Part shown: one piece after another, positions 5,773 through 13,170 of the stretch
Numbering within the stretch: position 1 is the first letter of the stretch
How the letters are laid out: each line of letters opens with the position of its first letter
Source: Mxb001 sp046046455
GTDB lineage: Bacteria > Actinomycetota > Actinomycetes > S36-B12
NCBI GenBank assembly: GCA_046046455.1
Contig: JBJOJS010000114.1
Span: 1 to 16,467 of the forward strand
Reading direction: 5' to 3'
DNA: 16,467 bases
Made by a program: the position numbers and the translations under genes
The notes under the pieces: generated by a model
Told to the model about the DNA's origin: nothing
Database searches by the model: none
What the model saw: only the letters and a program-made list of their open reading frames with translations

Positions 5773-6681
5773 GTGAGCATGACTGCACGCGAACTTCGCG
5801 AGAAGGCCGAGCGCCTCCAGGCCGACCGCGTGCCCTTCGTCCACGCTCGCGTCGTCCTCGCCGAGCGGCCGACGTCGGCCAAGCCGGGCGACGAGGCCAT
5901 CGTGCTCGCCGACGGGACGATCGAGGGCTTCGTCGGAGGTCAGTGCGCCCTGGCGACCCTCCGATCCCAGGGCCTCGCCGTCCTCGAACGCCGGGAGAGC
6001 ACGCTGCTGCGGATCGCACCGACTCCCGAGCCCGACCAGCCCGGACGCACCGTCGTTCACAACCCGTGCCAGTCCGGTGGCACCCTGGAGATCTTCATGG
6101 AACCCGTCCTTCCCGCACCGCTCGTGCGCATCCTCGGCACCACTCCCATCGGCGTCGCGCTCGCACGCGTCGGCGATTCCCTCGGCTACGACATGGAGTC
6201 CTGGGACTCCGGGTGCTGCGACGGCGTACCCGATCTCGCGACGACCGACGCCGTGGTCGTCGCCTCCCATGGCAACGGCGAGGAGACTGTGCTTGTTGCC
6301 GCCGTGAAGGCCGGAGTGCCCTACATCGGCCTCGTGGCGAGCCGCAAGCGCGGTGCTGCCGTCCTCGCGTCCCTCGATCTCACCGACGACGAGAAGTCGC
6401 GGATTCGCACTCCGGCCGGGATGGACATCGGCGCGCGCACCGCGGAGGAGGTCGCCCTATCGATCCTCGCCGAGGTCATCGCGCAGCGTCACGGCGAGCC
6501 GCGTGCCATGAGCGTCTCCTCCACGGTGGCGACGGCGGTCGACCCCGTCTGCCACATGGACGTCGCCATGGTGCCGACCTCCCTCCATGCCGAGGTCGAT
6601 GGCGATACATGGTGGTTCTGCTGCCAGGGATGTCTCGATCGGTTCGTGGCCGATCCGAGCGCCTTCGCTTCCGCTCGGTGA
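5773..6681 (+). CDS. CoxF/XdhC-type maturation protein with C-terminal YHS metal-binding domain
   Basis: A 302-residue protein. Residues 1-240 are an XdhC/CoxI-type protein: FVGGQC (53-58, a variant of the SGGC motif), CQSGGTLEIFME (99-110), LGTTPIGVAL (121-130), VVASHGNGEE (162-171), and RTPAGMDIGARTAEEVALSI (212-231). Residues 257-296 are a YHS domain: DPVCHMDV (257-264), WWFCCQGC (280-287) and FVADP (291-295), with cysteines 260, 283, 284 and 287. The first half would handle Mo-cofactor maturation. YHS domains are small metal (often copper) or redox-linked modules, which is suggestive because CO dehydrogenase has a Mo/Cu site. GTG 5773 is set by AAGGAG six bases upstream; an ATG two codons later is possible. 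Its stop lies in the coxD start region. It differs from the canonical XdhC at 2134 in motif, length and the added domain. Confidence 0.88.
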   Translation: MSMTARELREKAERLQADRVPFVHARVVLAERPTSAKPGDEAIVLADGTIEGFVGGQCALATLRSQGLAVLERRESTLLRIAPTPEPDQPGRTVVHNPCQSGGTLEIFMEPVLPAPLVRILGTTPIGVALARVGDSLGYDMESWDSGCCDGVPDLATTDAVVVASHGNGEETVLVAAVKAGVPYIGLVASRKRGAAVLASLDLTDDEKSRIRTPAGMDIGARTAEEVALSILAEVIAQRHGEPRAMSVSSTVATAVDPVCHMDVAMVPTSLHAEVDGDTWWFCCQGCLDRFVADPSAFASAR

Positions 6682-6689
6682 TCGCGGAG

Positions 6690-7586
6690 ATGGACAGCAC
6701 TGAGTCACTCGCGGATGCGATCCCCGACGTCGCCTCGCTCACGCGACAGCTCGAGCAGACCGGGTACGTCGCGGACCCAGGTCTCGCGACCGCGATCTTC
6801 TGCGCGGTGCGCCTGCCTCAACCGCTGCTCCTCGAGGGTGAAGCCGGTGTCGGGAAGACTCAGGCGGCCAAGGCCCTCGCCGAGATCCTCGACACTCCAC
6901 TCATCCGCCTGCAGTGCTTCGAGGGGATCGATGCATCCGAAGCGCTCTACGAGTGGAACTATGCGCGCCAACTGCTGGGCATCAGGCTCGCGGAGGCGCG
7001 TGGTGAAGGCCTCGAGGAGTCGAGCCTCTTCGCCCGCGACTACCTGGTCGAGCGACCACTGCTCCGGGCGGTGGAGCATCCCGGTCCCCGACCGGCGGTG
7101 CTGCTCATCGATGAGGTCGATCGCGCCGACGAGGAGTTCGAGGCCTTCCTCTTCGAGTTGCTGGCCGAATCAGCCGTGACGATCCCGGAGATCGGCACGC
7201 TGCAGGCCCGCCACAAGCCCATCGTCATCCTCACCTCCAATCGCACGCGCGATCTCCATGACGCCCTGAAGCGGCGCTGCCTCTACCACTGGATCGACTA
7301 CCCCTCGGTGGAGCAGGCCACGGCGATCGTCCGGACGCGAGTCCCTGAGGCCGATGACCGGCTCGTCTCCGACATCGCAGCCGCGGTGTCTCGTCTGCGC
7401 ACCCTCGACCTGCAGAAGCCCCCCGGCATCGCTGAGGCGATCGACTGGGTGCACGCGGCGGTCCTCCTCGGGGTGCAGGAGCTCGACGCCGAGGCCGTCC
7501 AGAGGACACTCGGCTCCGTGCTGAAGTACCGCGAGGATCACGACGTCGCCGTCGAGGCCGGTCTCGCGTGGGTCAGCGGTGCCTAG
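6690..7586 (+). CDS. coxD: CoxD-like MoxR-family AAA+ ATPase
   Basis: A 298-residue ATPase. Walker A is GEAGVGKT (50-57), Walker B LLIDEVDRAD (138-147). TSNRTRDLHDALKRRC follows as sensor-1 and arginine-finger region, and KPPGIAEAIDWV as the lid/sensor-2 region, all as in MoxR proteins of CO-dehydrogenase operons. CoxD is a chaperone-like ATPase needed with CoxE to build the Mo/Cu centre, including cofactor sulfuration, in the cytoplasm. ATG 6690 was preferred because GGTGATC (6677-6683), which matches the 16S rRNA 3' end, lies 6 nt before it. A GTG at 6678 overlapping the previous stop (GTGA) would add four residues. The open frame extending far upstream is antisense-free shadow of the previous genes. 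The last 8 nt overlap coxE, pointing to coupled translation of the ATPase with its VWA partner. Confidence 0.93.
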   Translation: MDSTESLADAIPDVASLTRQLEQTGYVADPGLATAIFCAVRLPQPLLLEGEAGVGKTQAAKALAEILDTPLIRLQCFEGIDASEALYEWNYARQLLGIRLAEARGEGLEESSLFARDYLVERPLLRAVEHPGPRPAVLLIDEVDRADEEFEAFLFELLAESAVTIPEIGTLQARHKPIVILTSNRTRDLHDALKRRCLYHWIDYPSVEQATAIVRTRVPEADDRLVSDIAAAVSRLRTLDLQKPPGIAEAIDWVHAAVLLGVQELDAEAVQRTLGSVLKYREDHDVAVEAGLAWVSGA

Positions 7587-8793
7587 TCCCGCAGCACCCT
7601 CCGCGCAGGCGGACCTCGCCGACGTCGTCGCGGCATTCGGCTACCGGCTCCACGCGGCAGGGGTGCCCGTCACCCCGGAGCGCATGTCCCGCTTCGCCGA
7701 GGCGGTGCTCATCGCCACACCGCGGACGGTGCCCGAGGCCTACTGGCTCGGCCGCGTCACCCTCCTGACGGGCCACACGCAGATTCCCGTCTATGACCGC
7801 ATCTTCGACGAGTGCTTCCGCGGCTACGTGGATCTGGTGGAGGCTGCACGCTCACCCGAATCCACTCCCTCGAGCCCGCTCGACGCAGGTGAGCGCGCAC
7901 CCCGCGAGACGAGCGCGCAGCAATCCGGCGCGTCGCACTCGCCCATCACGAGTGCGACCCCGGGCCTCGATGCGCGCGGAGAATCCGAGACCGACGAGAT
8001 GTCGGTGCTCGCAGCGGCGAGCACCAGCGAGCGCTTGGCTGCGCGCGACTTCTCCGAGTGCTCCGCTGAGGAGCTTGCCCTTCTACGCCGACTGGTGGAG
8101 CAGTTGCCGCTCGTCCCGCCCACACGGCGCGGTCGACGCCTGCGCCGGGATGCCCGGGGTGATCGTCTCGACGTACGCGCCACGCTTCGGCGGGCCTACC
8201 GGACAGGGGGCGATCCGGTGCACCGGATCCACCGGCGGCAGCGCGAGCGGCCGCGACGGGTCGTGCTCATCGCCGACGTGTCAGGATCCATGGAGCCCTA
8301 CGCCCGGGTCTACCTCCACCTCATGCGCGGTGCCGTCCGAGCCCTCGGATCCGAGGCATTCGTGTTCGCCACGCGACTGACCCGCCTCACCCGCCAACTC
8401 GCCGCCGGTGGACCCGACTATGCCTATGCCAAGGTCGCCGAGTCGACGCCCGACTGGGCGGGAGGCACGCGGATCGGCACGGCCCTCACGCGATTCCTCG
8501 ACGAGCACGGCCGTCGCGGCATCGCGCGCGGCGCCATCGTCGTCATCGTGTCCGACGGCTGGGAGATCGGCGACCCGGCGGAGGTGGGCGAGGCCATGCA
8601 CCGCCTGGGACGCCTGGCCCACCACATCATCTGGGTCAACCCGCGCAGCGCCGCCGCGGAGTTCCAGCCCTTGGCCGGTGGGATGGCCGCCGCGCTTCCG
8701 CATGTCGATACCTTCCTCAGTGGGCATTCGGTGCGGGCGCTCGAAGAGTTGCTCGCGTCTATCCGAGAGGCAGGTGACCGACGTCGTGGCTGA
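7579..8793 (+). CDS. coxE: CoxE-like VWA domain protein
   Basis: A 404-residue protein pairing with the CoxD ATPase. Residues 1-90 are a helical domain (FGYRLHAAGVPVTPERMSRF). About 91-150 is a Ser/Ala/Glu-rich low-complexity linker, and 155-225 is a basic helical region (PTRRGRRLRRDARGDRLDVR). From 226 runs a VWA domain with the metal site DVSGSM (233-238), a WAGGTRIG threonine motif and VIVSDGWEIGDP. MoxR-ATPase/VWA pairs act together in metal-cofactor insertion; CoxE has that role for CO dehydrogenase. The start is GTG 7579, overlapping coxD by 8 nt; a later start would cut the conserved N-terminal helices. The stop overlaps the next gene (moaB) by 8 nt as well. No signal peptide or membrane segment is visible, so it should be cytoplasmic. 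Confidence 0.93.
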   Translation: MPSPAAPSAQADLADVVAAFGYRLHAAGVPVTPERMSRFAEAVLIATPRTVPEAYWLGRVTLLTGHTQIPVYDRIFDECFRGYVDLVEAARSPESTPSSPLDAGERAPRETSAQQSGASHSPITSATPGLDARGESETDEMSVLAAASTSERLAARDFSECSAEELALLRRLVEQLPLVPPTRRGRRLRRDARGDRLDVRATLRRAYRTGGDPVHRIHRRQRERPRRVVLIADVSGSMEPYARVYLHLMRGAVRALGSEAFVFATRLTRLTRQLAAGGPDYAYAKVAESTPDWAGGTRIGTALTRFLDEHGRRGIARGAIVVIVSDGWEIGDPAEVGEAMHRLGRLAHHIIWVNPRSAAAEFQPLAGGMAAALPHVDTFLSGHSVRALEELLASIREAGDRRRG

Positions 8794-9289
8794 GCGTCGT
8801 ACGGCACGCGTGATCACGGTGTCCACCCGCGCATCCGCAGGCATCTGGGAGGACCGCTCCGGCCCCGTCCTCGTCGAAGGACTGCGGCACCTCGGGCTCG
8901 ATGTCTCCGGTCCGGTGGTCGTGAGCGACGGCGATCCCGTCGAAACGGCCCTGCGCGAGGCCGTCGATGCAGGCGTCGATCTCGTGGTGACGACAGGCGG
9001 CACGGGTCTCACCCCCGCCGATCTCACGCCCGAGATGACGGCGCGCGTCATCGAACGACCTGTCCCCGGGCTGGCCGAGGCGATCCGCACGTACGGGGTC
9101 GCCCAGGGGATTCCGACGGCCATCCTCAGCAGGGGCATCGCCGGGCTCGCGCATCGCACACTGATCGTCAATCTCCCCGGCTCGCCCGGAGGAGCCAAGG
9201 ATGGCCTCGCGGTCCTCGAGCCCCTGATCGAGCACGCCCTGGACCAGATCGCGGGTGGAGATCACACCCGTCCGACCGCCGGAGGCTAA
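8786..9289 (+). CDS. moaB: MogA/MoaB family molybdopterin adenylyltransferase
   Basis: A 167-residue protein of the MoCF-binding fold. It shows ARVITVSTRASAGIWEDRSG (7-26), the molybdopterin-binding TTGGTGLTPADLTPE (69-83) and NLPGSPGGAKDGL (129-141). The family adenylates molybdopterin before molybdate insertion by MoeA. MogA and MoaB subtypes cannot be separated safely by eye; actinobacteria often call this gene moaB or mog. GTG 8786 was chosen because AGGTGA (8772-8777) lies 8 nt upstream; GTG 8774 would add four residues. It overlaps the coxE stop by 8 nt, so it belongs to the cox-type accessory run rather than with moaA/moaE. It is followed 28 bp later by kgd. Confidence 0.92.
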   Translation: MAERRTARVITVSTRASAGIWEDRSGPVLVEGLRHLGLDVSGPVVVSDGDPVETALREAVDAGVDLVVTTGGTGLTPADLTPEMTARVIERPVPGLAEAIRTYGVAQGIPTAILSRGIAGLAHRTLIVNLPGSPGGAKDGLAVLEPLIEHALDQIAGGDHTRPTAGG

Positions 9290-9305
9290 GCCAGATCCTC
9301 GCCAC

Positions 9306-9317
9306 TACCCTGGAGAG
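9306..9317 (+). promoter_or_regulatory. Candidate leaderless -10 box of kgd
   Basis: TACCCT (9306-9311) fits TANNNT and ends 6 nt before the GTG start, so transcription would begin at or next to the start codon. No convincing -35 box is seen 16-18 nt further upstream. GGAGAG directly before the GTG is too close to act as a normal Shine-Dalgarno sequence. Confidence 0.4.
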
Positions 9318-12300
9318 GTGGCGCAAGGCAGGTTCGGACCCAATGAGTGGATCGTCGACGAGATCTACCAGCAGTATCTCGCCGACCGTGACAGCGTCGA
9401 TCCTGCGTGGTGGGACTTCTTCGCCGACTACTCCCCCGCTGATGGCTCCGCACTCAAGGCCCAGCTCGATCACGCGGCAGCCATCGGCCATGTCGCTACC
9501 GCGCCCGCCACTCCTGCGCCCGTGACACCCGCGCCGGCGGCACCTCCCGTCCCGGTCCCCGCTGCGCCTCTGCCGCCCGCACCCGGCGCCAGCGAAGTCG
9601 TGACGCTGCGTGGTCCGGCCGCGCGGGTCGTGACCAACATGGAGGCGTCGCTCACCGTGCCCACCGCCACGAGCGTGCGTGGCGTGCCCGCGAAGCTGCT
9701 CATGGACAACCGGGTCGTCATCAACAACCACCTCGCCCGCGGGCGGGGCGGCAAGGTGTCCTTCACCCATCTGATCGGCTACGCCCTCGTGCGTGCGGTC
9801 GCGGCCGTGCCCGCCATGAACGACTCCTTCACCGAGGCGGACGGCAAGCCCGCGGTGACCCACCGGGACGACGTCAACCTCGGCATCGCGATCGACCTCG
9901 TCAAGGACGACGGCTCCCGCCAGCTCCTCGTGCCCAACATCAAGGCCGCGCAATCCCTGGACTTCGCGGGATTCTGGGCCGCCTACGAGGACGTCGTACG
10001 CCGCGCCCGCAGCGGAGCGCTCACCGTCGACGACTTCGCGGGGACGACGATCAGCCTCACGAATCCCGGCACTCTGGGCACGGAGCACTCCGTGCCCAGG
10101 CTCATGCAGGGCCAGGGCTGCATCATCGGCGTGGGCGCGATGGAGTACCCCGCCGAGTGGCAAGGGGCGTCCGAGGAGGCCCTCGTCCGCAATGCGGTCT
10201 CGAAGACGCTCACCCTCACCTCGACCTACGACCACCGCGTGATCCAGGGCGCGCAGTCCGGCGAGTTCCTCCGACGGATGCACGAGCTTCTGCTCGGTGG
10301 TGATGACTTCTACGGCGACATCTTCCGCAGCCTGCGCATCCCCTACGAGCCGATCCGCTGGGCCCGCGATATCTCGGCATCCCACGAGACCGACCTCGAC
10401 AAGACCGTCCGTGTCCAGGAGGTCATCCACGCCTACCGCGTGCGCGGCCACCTCATGGCCGACACCAACCCGCTCGAGTACGAGCAGCGCATGCACCCCG
10501 ACCTCGACGTCCTCTCCCACAGCCTGACCCTGTGGGACCTCGATCGTGAGTTCGCCACGGGCGGCTTCGCCGGGCGTCCGCTGATGAAGCTCCGCGAGAT
10601 CCTCGGTGTCCTCCGCGACTCCTACACCCGCAGTATCGGCATCGAGTACATGCACATCCAGGACCCCGACCAGCGACGATGGATCCAGGACCGCGTCGAG
10701 ATCCCGCACCATAAGCCCAGTCGCGAGGAGCAGTTGCGCATCCTCCACAAGCTCAACGAGGCCGAGGCCTTCGAGACCTTCCTCCAGACCAAGTACGTCG
10801 GCCAGAAGCGCTTCTCCCTCGAAGGCTCGGAGTCCCTCATCCCGCTGCTCGACGAGGTGCTGTCCTCAGCAGCCCGCGACGGGATCATCGAGGTCGCGAT
10901 CGGCATGCCCCATCGCGGGCGTCTCAACGTCCTCACCAATATCGCCGGCAAGTCCTACGCCCAGATCTTCGCGGAGTTCGAGGGCAACTACGGCGATGAA
11001 TCCGTCCAGGGATCCGGCGACGTGAAGTACCACCTGGGCACGAGTGGCACCTATCGCAGCCTGGACGGGTTCGAGACCAAGGTCTACGTCGCGGCCAACC
11101 CCTCCCACCTCGAGGCCGTCGATCCGGTGCTCGAGGGCATCGTGCGAGCGAAGCAGGATCAGCTGCCCCGCGATCAGGCCTTCGACATCCTGCCCCTCCT
11201 GCTGCACGGAGATGCGGCTTTCGCCGGTCAGGGGGTCGTCGCCGAGACCCTCAACCTCTCTCAGCTCCAGGGATACCGCACCGGCGGCACCGTGCACGTG
11301 GTCGTCAACAACCAGGTGGGCTTCACGACGTCGCCTCGCTACAGCCGCTCGAGCGTCTACTCCACGGATGTGGCGCGCATGGTGCAGGCGCCCATCTTCC
11401 ACGTCAATGGCGATGACCCCGAGGCCGTCGTCCGCGTGGCACGTCTGGCGTTCGAGTTCCGCCAGGCCTTCCACAAGGACGTCGTCATCGACCTCGTCAC
11501 CTACCGCCGCCGCGGACACAACGAGGCCGACGATCCCTCGCTGACCCAGCCACTCATGTACGAGCTCATCGATGCCAAGCGCTCGGTGCGCAAGCACTAC
11601 ACCGAGTCCCTCATCGGGCGCGGCGACATCACGCTCGAGGAGGCCGAGGGCGCACTCCGCCACTTCCAGGAGGAGCTCGAGACGATCTTCCAAGGGAGCC
11701 GAGCGGCATTGACCGGCGGCGACTTCAGCGAGGGCTCCGATGAGGTCGTGCGCACCGGCCAGTTGACCCTGGCGCCCATGGGTCCCGCCGGTGACATCCT
11801 CACCGGCATCAGCAAGGACGTGGTCGACAGCGTCGTCGACTCCCAGGTGACGATGCCCGAGGGCTTCACCCTGCACCCGCGCCTGGCCCCGCAGCTGCAG
11901 CGGCGCGCGCAGATGGTGGCCGACGACACCATCGACTGGGGCATGGGCGAGGCGCTCGCCATCGGTTCGCTGCTCATGGAGGGCAGGTCGGTGCGACTCG
12001 CGGGGCAGGACTCCCGCCGCGGCACCTTCGGCCACCGCCACGCTGTCATCGTCGACAAGGCGACCGGCTGGCAGTACAAGCCCCTCAAGCGGTGCTACCG
12101 GGATGGCGCCAAGCTGTGGGTCTACGACTCGCTGCTCAGCGAGTTCGCCGCACTCGGATTCGAGTACGGCTACGCCGTCGCACGTCCTGACGCCCTCGTG
12201 ATGTGGGAGGCGCAGTTCGGCGACTTCGTCGACGGTGCGCAGACGATCATCGACGAGTTCATCTCCTCCGGTGAGCAGAAGTGGAACCAGCGCTCCTCGC

Positions 12301-12950
12301 TCGTCATGCTCCTGCCTCACGGCTACGAGGGACAGGGACCCGACCACTCCTCGGCCCGGGTCGAACGCTTCCTCCAGCTCTGTGCCCAGGACAACATGAC
12401 CGTCGCGATGCCCTCATCCCCCGCGTCGTTCTTCCACCTCCTGCGCTGGCAGGTGCACTCGCCTCTGATCCGGCCCCTCGTCGTCTTCACGCCCAAGTCG
12501 CTCCTGCGCGCGAAGGCCGCCACGTCGCCCTTGAGCGACTTCCTCGACGGGCACTTCCGGCCGGCGATTGGGGACACGACCGTTGACCCCGCCGGCGTCG
12601 AGCGCATCCTGCTGTGCAGCGGCAAGGTCTACTACGACCTCGTCGCGGAGCGCGAGCGTCGCGGCGACACGCGCACCGCGATCCTGCGCGTCGAGCGCCT
12701 CTACCCGTTGCCCTGGCGCACGCTCCCCGCGATGGTCGACGCCTACCCGCAGGGTGCCAGCATCCGCTGGGTCCAGGAGGAGCCCGCCAACCAGGGCGCG
12801 TGGTCCTTCATGGCGCTCAATCTCCCGGGCATCCTGGGCGGCCGGGCGATCGAGGGCATCTCGCGACCCTCCTCCTCTTCCCCTGCGGTCGGCAGCCACC
12901 ATCGCCACGAGGAAGAGCAACGCGCCGTCGTCGAAGCGGCGTTCGCCTAG
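9318..12950 (+). CDS. kgd: Multifunctional 2-oxoglutarate dehydrogenase E1/E2 (Kgd)
   Basis: A 1210-residue fused TCA-cycle enzyme of the actinobacterial Kgd type. Residues 1-40 are the conserved N-tail (FGPNEWIVDEIYQQY, VDPAWWDFFADYSP) and 57-92 an Ala/Pro-rich linker. Residues 95-340 form the E2 succinyltransferase core with TYDHRVIQGA (303-312), His306 being the catalytic histidine. From about 365 runs the thiamine-diphosphate E1: HAYRVRGHLMADTNPL (371-386), IGMPHRGRLNVL near 527, LLHGDAAFAGQG near 631 and MPSSPASFFHLLRWQ near 1030. It has no lipoyl domain of its own, as in mycobacterial Kgd, so a separate lipoylated E2 and E3 must supply the rest. GTG 9318 matches the family start. The frame opens at a GTG at 9255, inside moaB, but that part is not conserved. 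TACCCT lies 6 nt before GTG 9318, suggesting a leaderless promoter separate from moaB. Confidence 0.97.
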   Translation: MAQGRFGPNEWIVDEIYQQYLADRDSVDPAWWDFFADYSPADGSALKAQLDHAAAIGHVATAPATPAPVTPAPAAPPVPVPAAPLPPAPGASEVVTLRGPAARVVTNMEASLTVPTATSVRGVPAKLLMDNRVVINNHLARGRGGKVSFTHLIGYALVRAVAAVPAMNDSFTEADGKPAVTHRDDVNLGIAIDLVKDDGSRQLLVPNIKAAQSLDFAGFWAAYEDVVRRARSGALTVDDFAGTTISLTNPGTLGTEHSVPRLMQGQGCIIGVGAMEYPAEWQGASEEALVRNAVSKTLTLTSTYDHRVIQGAQSGEFLRRMHELLLGGDDFYGDIFRSLRIPYEPIRWARDISASHETDLDKTVRVQEVIHAYRVRGHLMADTNPLEYEQRMHPDLDVLSHSLTLWDLDREFATGGFAGRPLMKLREILGVLRDSYTRSIGIEYMHIQDPDQRRWIQDRVEIPHHKPSREEQLRILHKLNEAEAFETFLQTKYVGQKRFSLEGSESLIPLLDEVLSSAARDGIIEVAIGMPHRGRLNVLTNIAGKSYAQIFAEFEGNYGDESVQGSGDVKYHLGTSGTYRSLDGFETKVYVAANPSHLEAVDPVLEGIVRAKQDQLPRDQAFDILPLLLHGDAAFAGQGVVAETLNLSQLQGYRTGGTVHVVVNNQVGFTTSPRYSRSSVYSTDVARMVQAPIFHVNGDDPEAVVRVARLAFEFRQAFHKDVVIDLVTYRRRGHNEADDPSLTQPLMYELIDAKRSVRKHYTESLIGRGDITLEEAEGALRHFQEELETIFQGSRAALTGGDFSEGSDEVVRTGQLTLAPMGPAGDILTGISKDVVDSVVDSQVTMPEGFTLHPRLAPQLQRRAQMVADDTIDWGMGEALAIGSLLMEGRSVRLAGQDSRRGTFGHRHAVIVDKATGWQYKPLKRCYRDGAKLWVYDSLLSEFAALGFEYGYAVARPDALVMWEAQFGDFVDGAQTIIDEFISSGEQKWNQRSSLVMLLPHGYEGQGPDHSSARVERFLQLCAQDNMTVAMPSSPASFFHLLRWQVHSPLIRPLVVFTPKSLLRAKAATSPLSDFLDGHFRPAIGDTTVDPAGVERILLCSGKVYYDLVAERERRGDTRTAILRVERLYPLPWRTLPAMVDAYPQGASIRWVQEEPANQGAWSFMALNLPGILGGRAIEGISRPSSSSPAVGSHHRHEEEQRAVVEAAFA

Positions 12951-12953
12951 GCC

Positions 12954-13130
12954 ATGTACTTCACCGACCGGGGTATCGAGGAGCTGCAGCGTCGTCGCGG
13001 CGAGGACGAGGTCAGCATCGACTGGCTCGCGGAGCGCCTGCGCGAGTTCGTCGACCTCAATCCCGAGTTCGAGACCCCGGTCGAGCGTCTTGCCACGTGG
13101 CTAGCCCGCCTCGACGACCCCGAGGACTGA
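12954..13130 (+). CDS. Small DUF6104 family protein
   Basis: A 58-residue acidic protein that begins MYFTDRGIEELQRRRGEDEV, continues SIDWLAERLREFVDLNPEFE and ends TPVERLATWLARLDDPED. This closely resembles the actinobacterial DUF6104 proteins encoded next to the Kgd gene; this match is from memory of the family. It is all-helical in appearance, with no cysteines, signal peptide or membrane segment, and its function is unknown. It starts 3 nt after the kgd stop with no clear ribosome site of its own, so it is probably translated by coupling with kgd. Codon use matches its neighbours (GC-rich third positions), which supports it as a real gene despite its size. A regulatory or assembly role for 2-oxoglutarate dehydrogenase is only a guess from position. 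Confidence 0.88.
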   Translation: MYFTDRGIEELQRRRGEDEVSIDWLAERLREFVDLNPEFETPVERLATWLARLDDPED

Positions 13131-13144
13131 TCGGCGACACTGGT

Positions 13145-13170
13145 CCCTCCATCGACGGGAGGGGCACGGG
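13145..13170 (+). promoter_or_regulatory. Hairpin covering the ribosome site of the MFS gene
   Basis: CCCTCC (13145-13150) pairs perfectly with GGAGGG (13158-13163) around a 7-nt loop. The second arm is part of GGGAGGGG (13157-13164), the strong Shine-Dalgarno sequence 6 nt before the GTG at 13171. Folding would hide the ribosome site; whether it does so in the cell is unknown. Confidence 0.35.

Noticed and set aside
5481..6689. Upstream extension of the coxD reading frame
   Set aside because: Out-of-frame reading of coxG and the xdhC-YHS gene; Arg/Pro-rich with no domain.
8786..9317. Possible continuous operon from moaB into kgd
   Set aside because: Only 28 bp separate them, but kgd has its own TANNNT box placed for a leaderless transcript and an unrelated role; kept as separate units, though read-through is possible.
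9168..10748. 526-codon open frame on the minus strand
   Set aside because: It is antisense to kgd (and the moaB end), has no recognisable domain, and arises from GC-rich codon bias in the plus-strand gene.
10866..12347. 493-codon open frame on the minus strand
   Set aside because: Antisense shadow of the kgd E1 domain; Val/Asp/Gly/His-rich composition without any motif.
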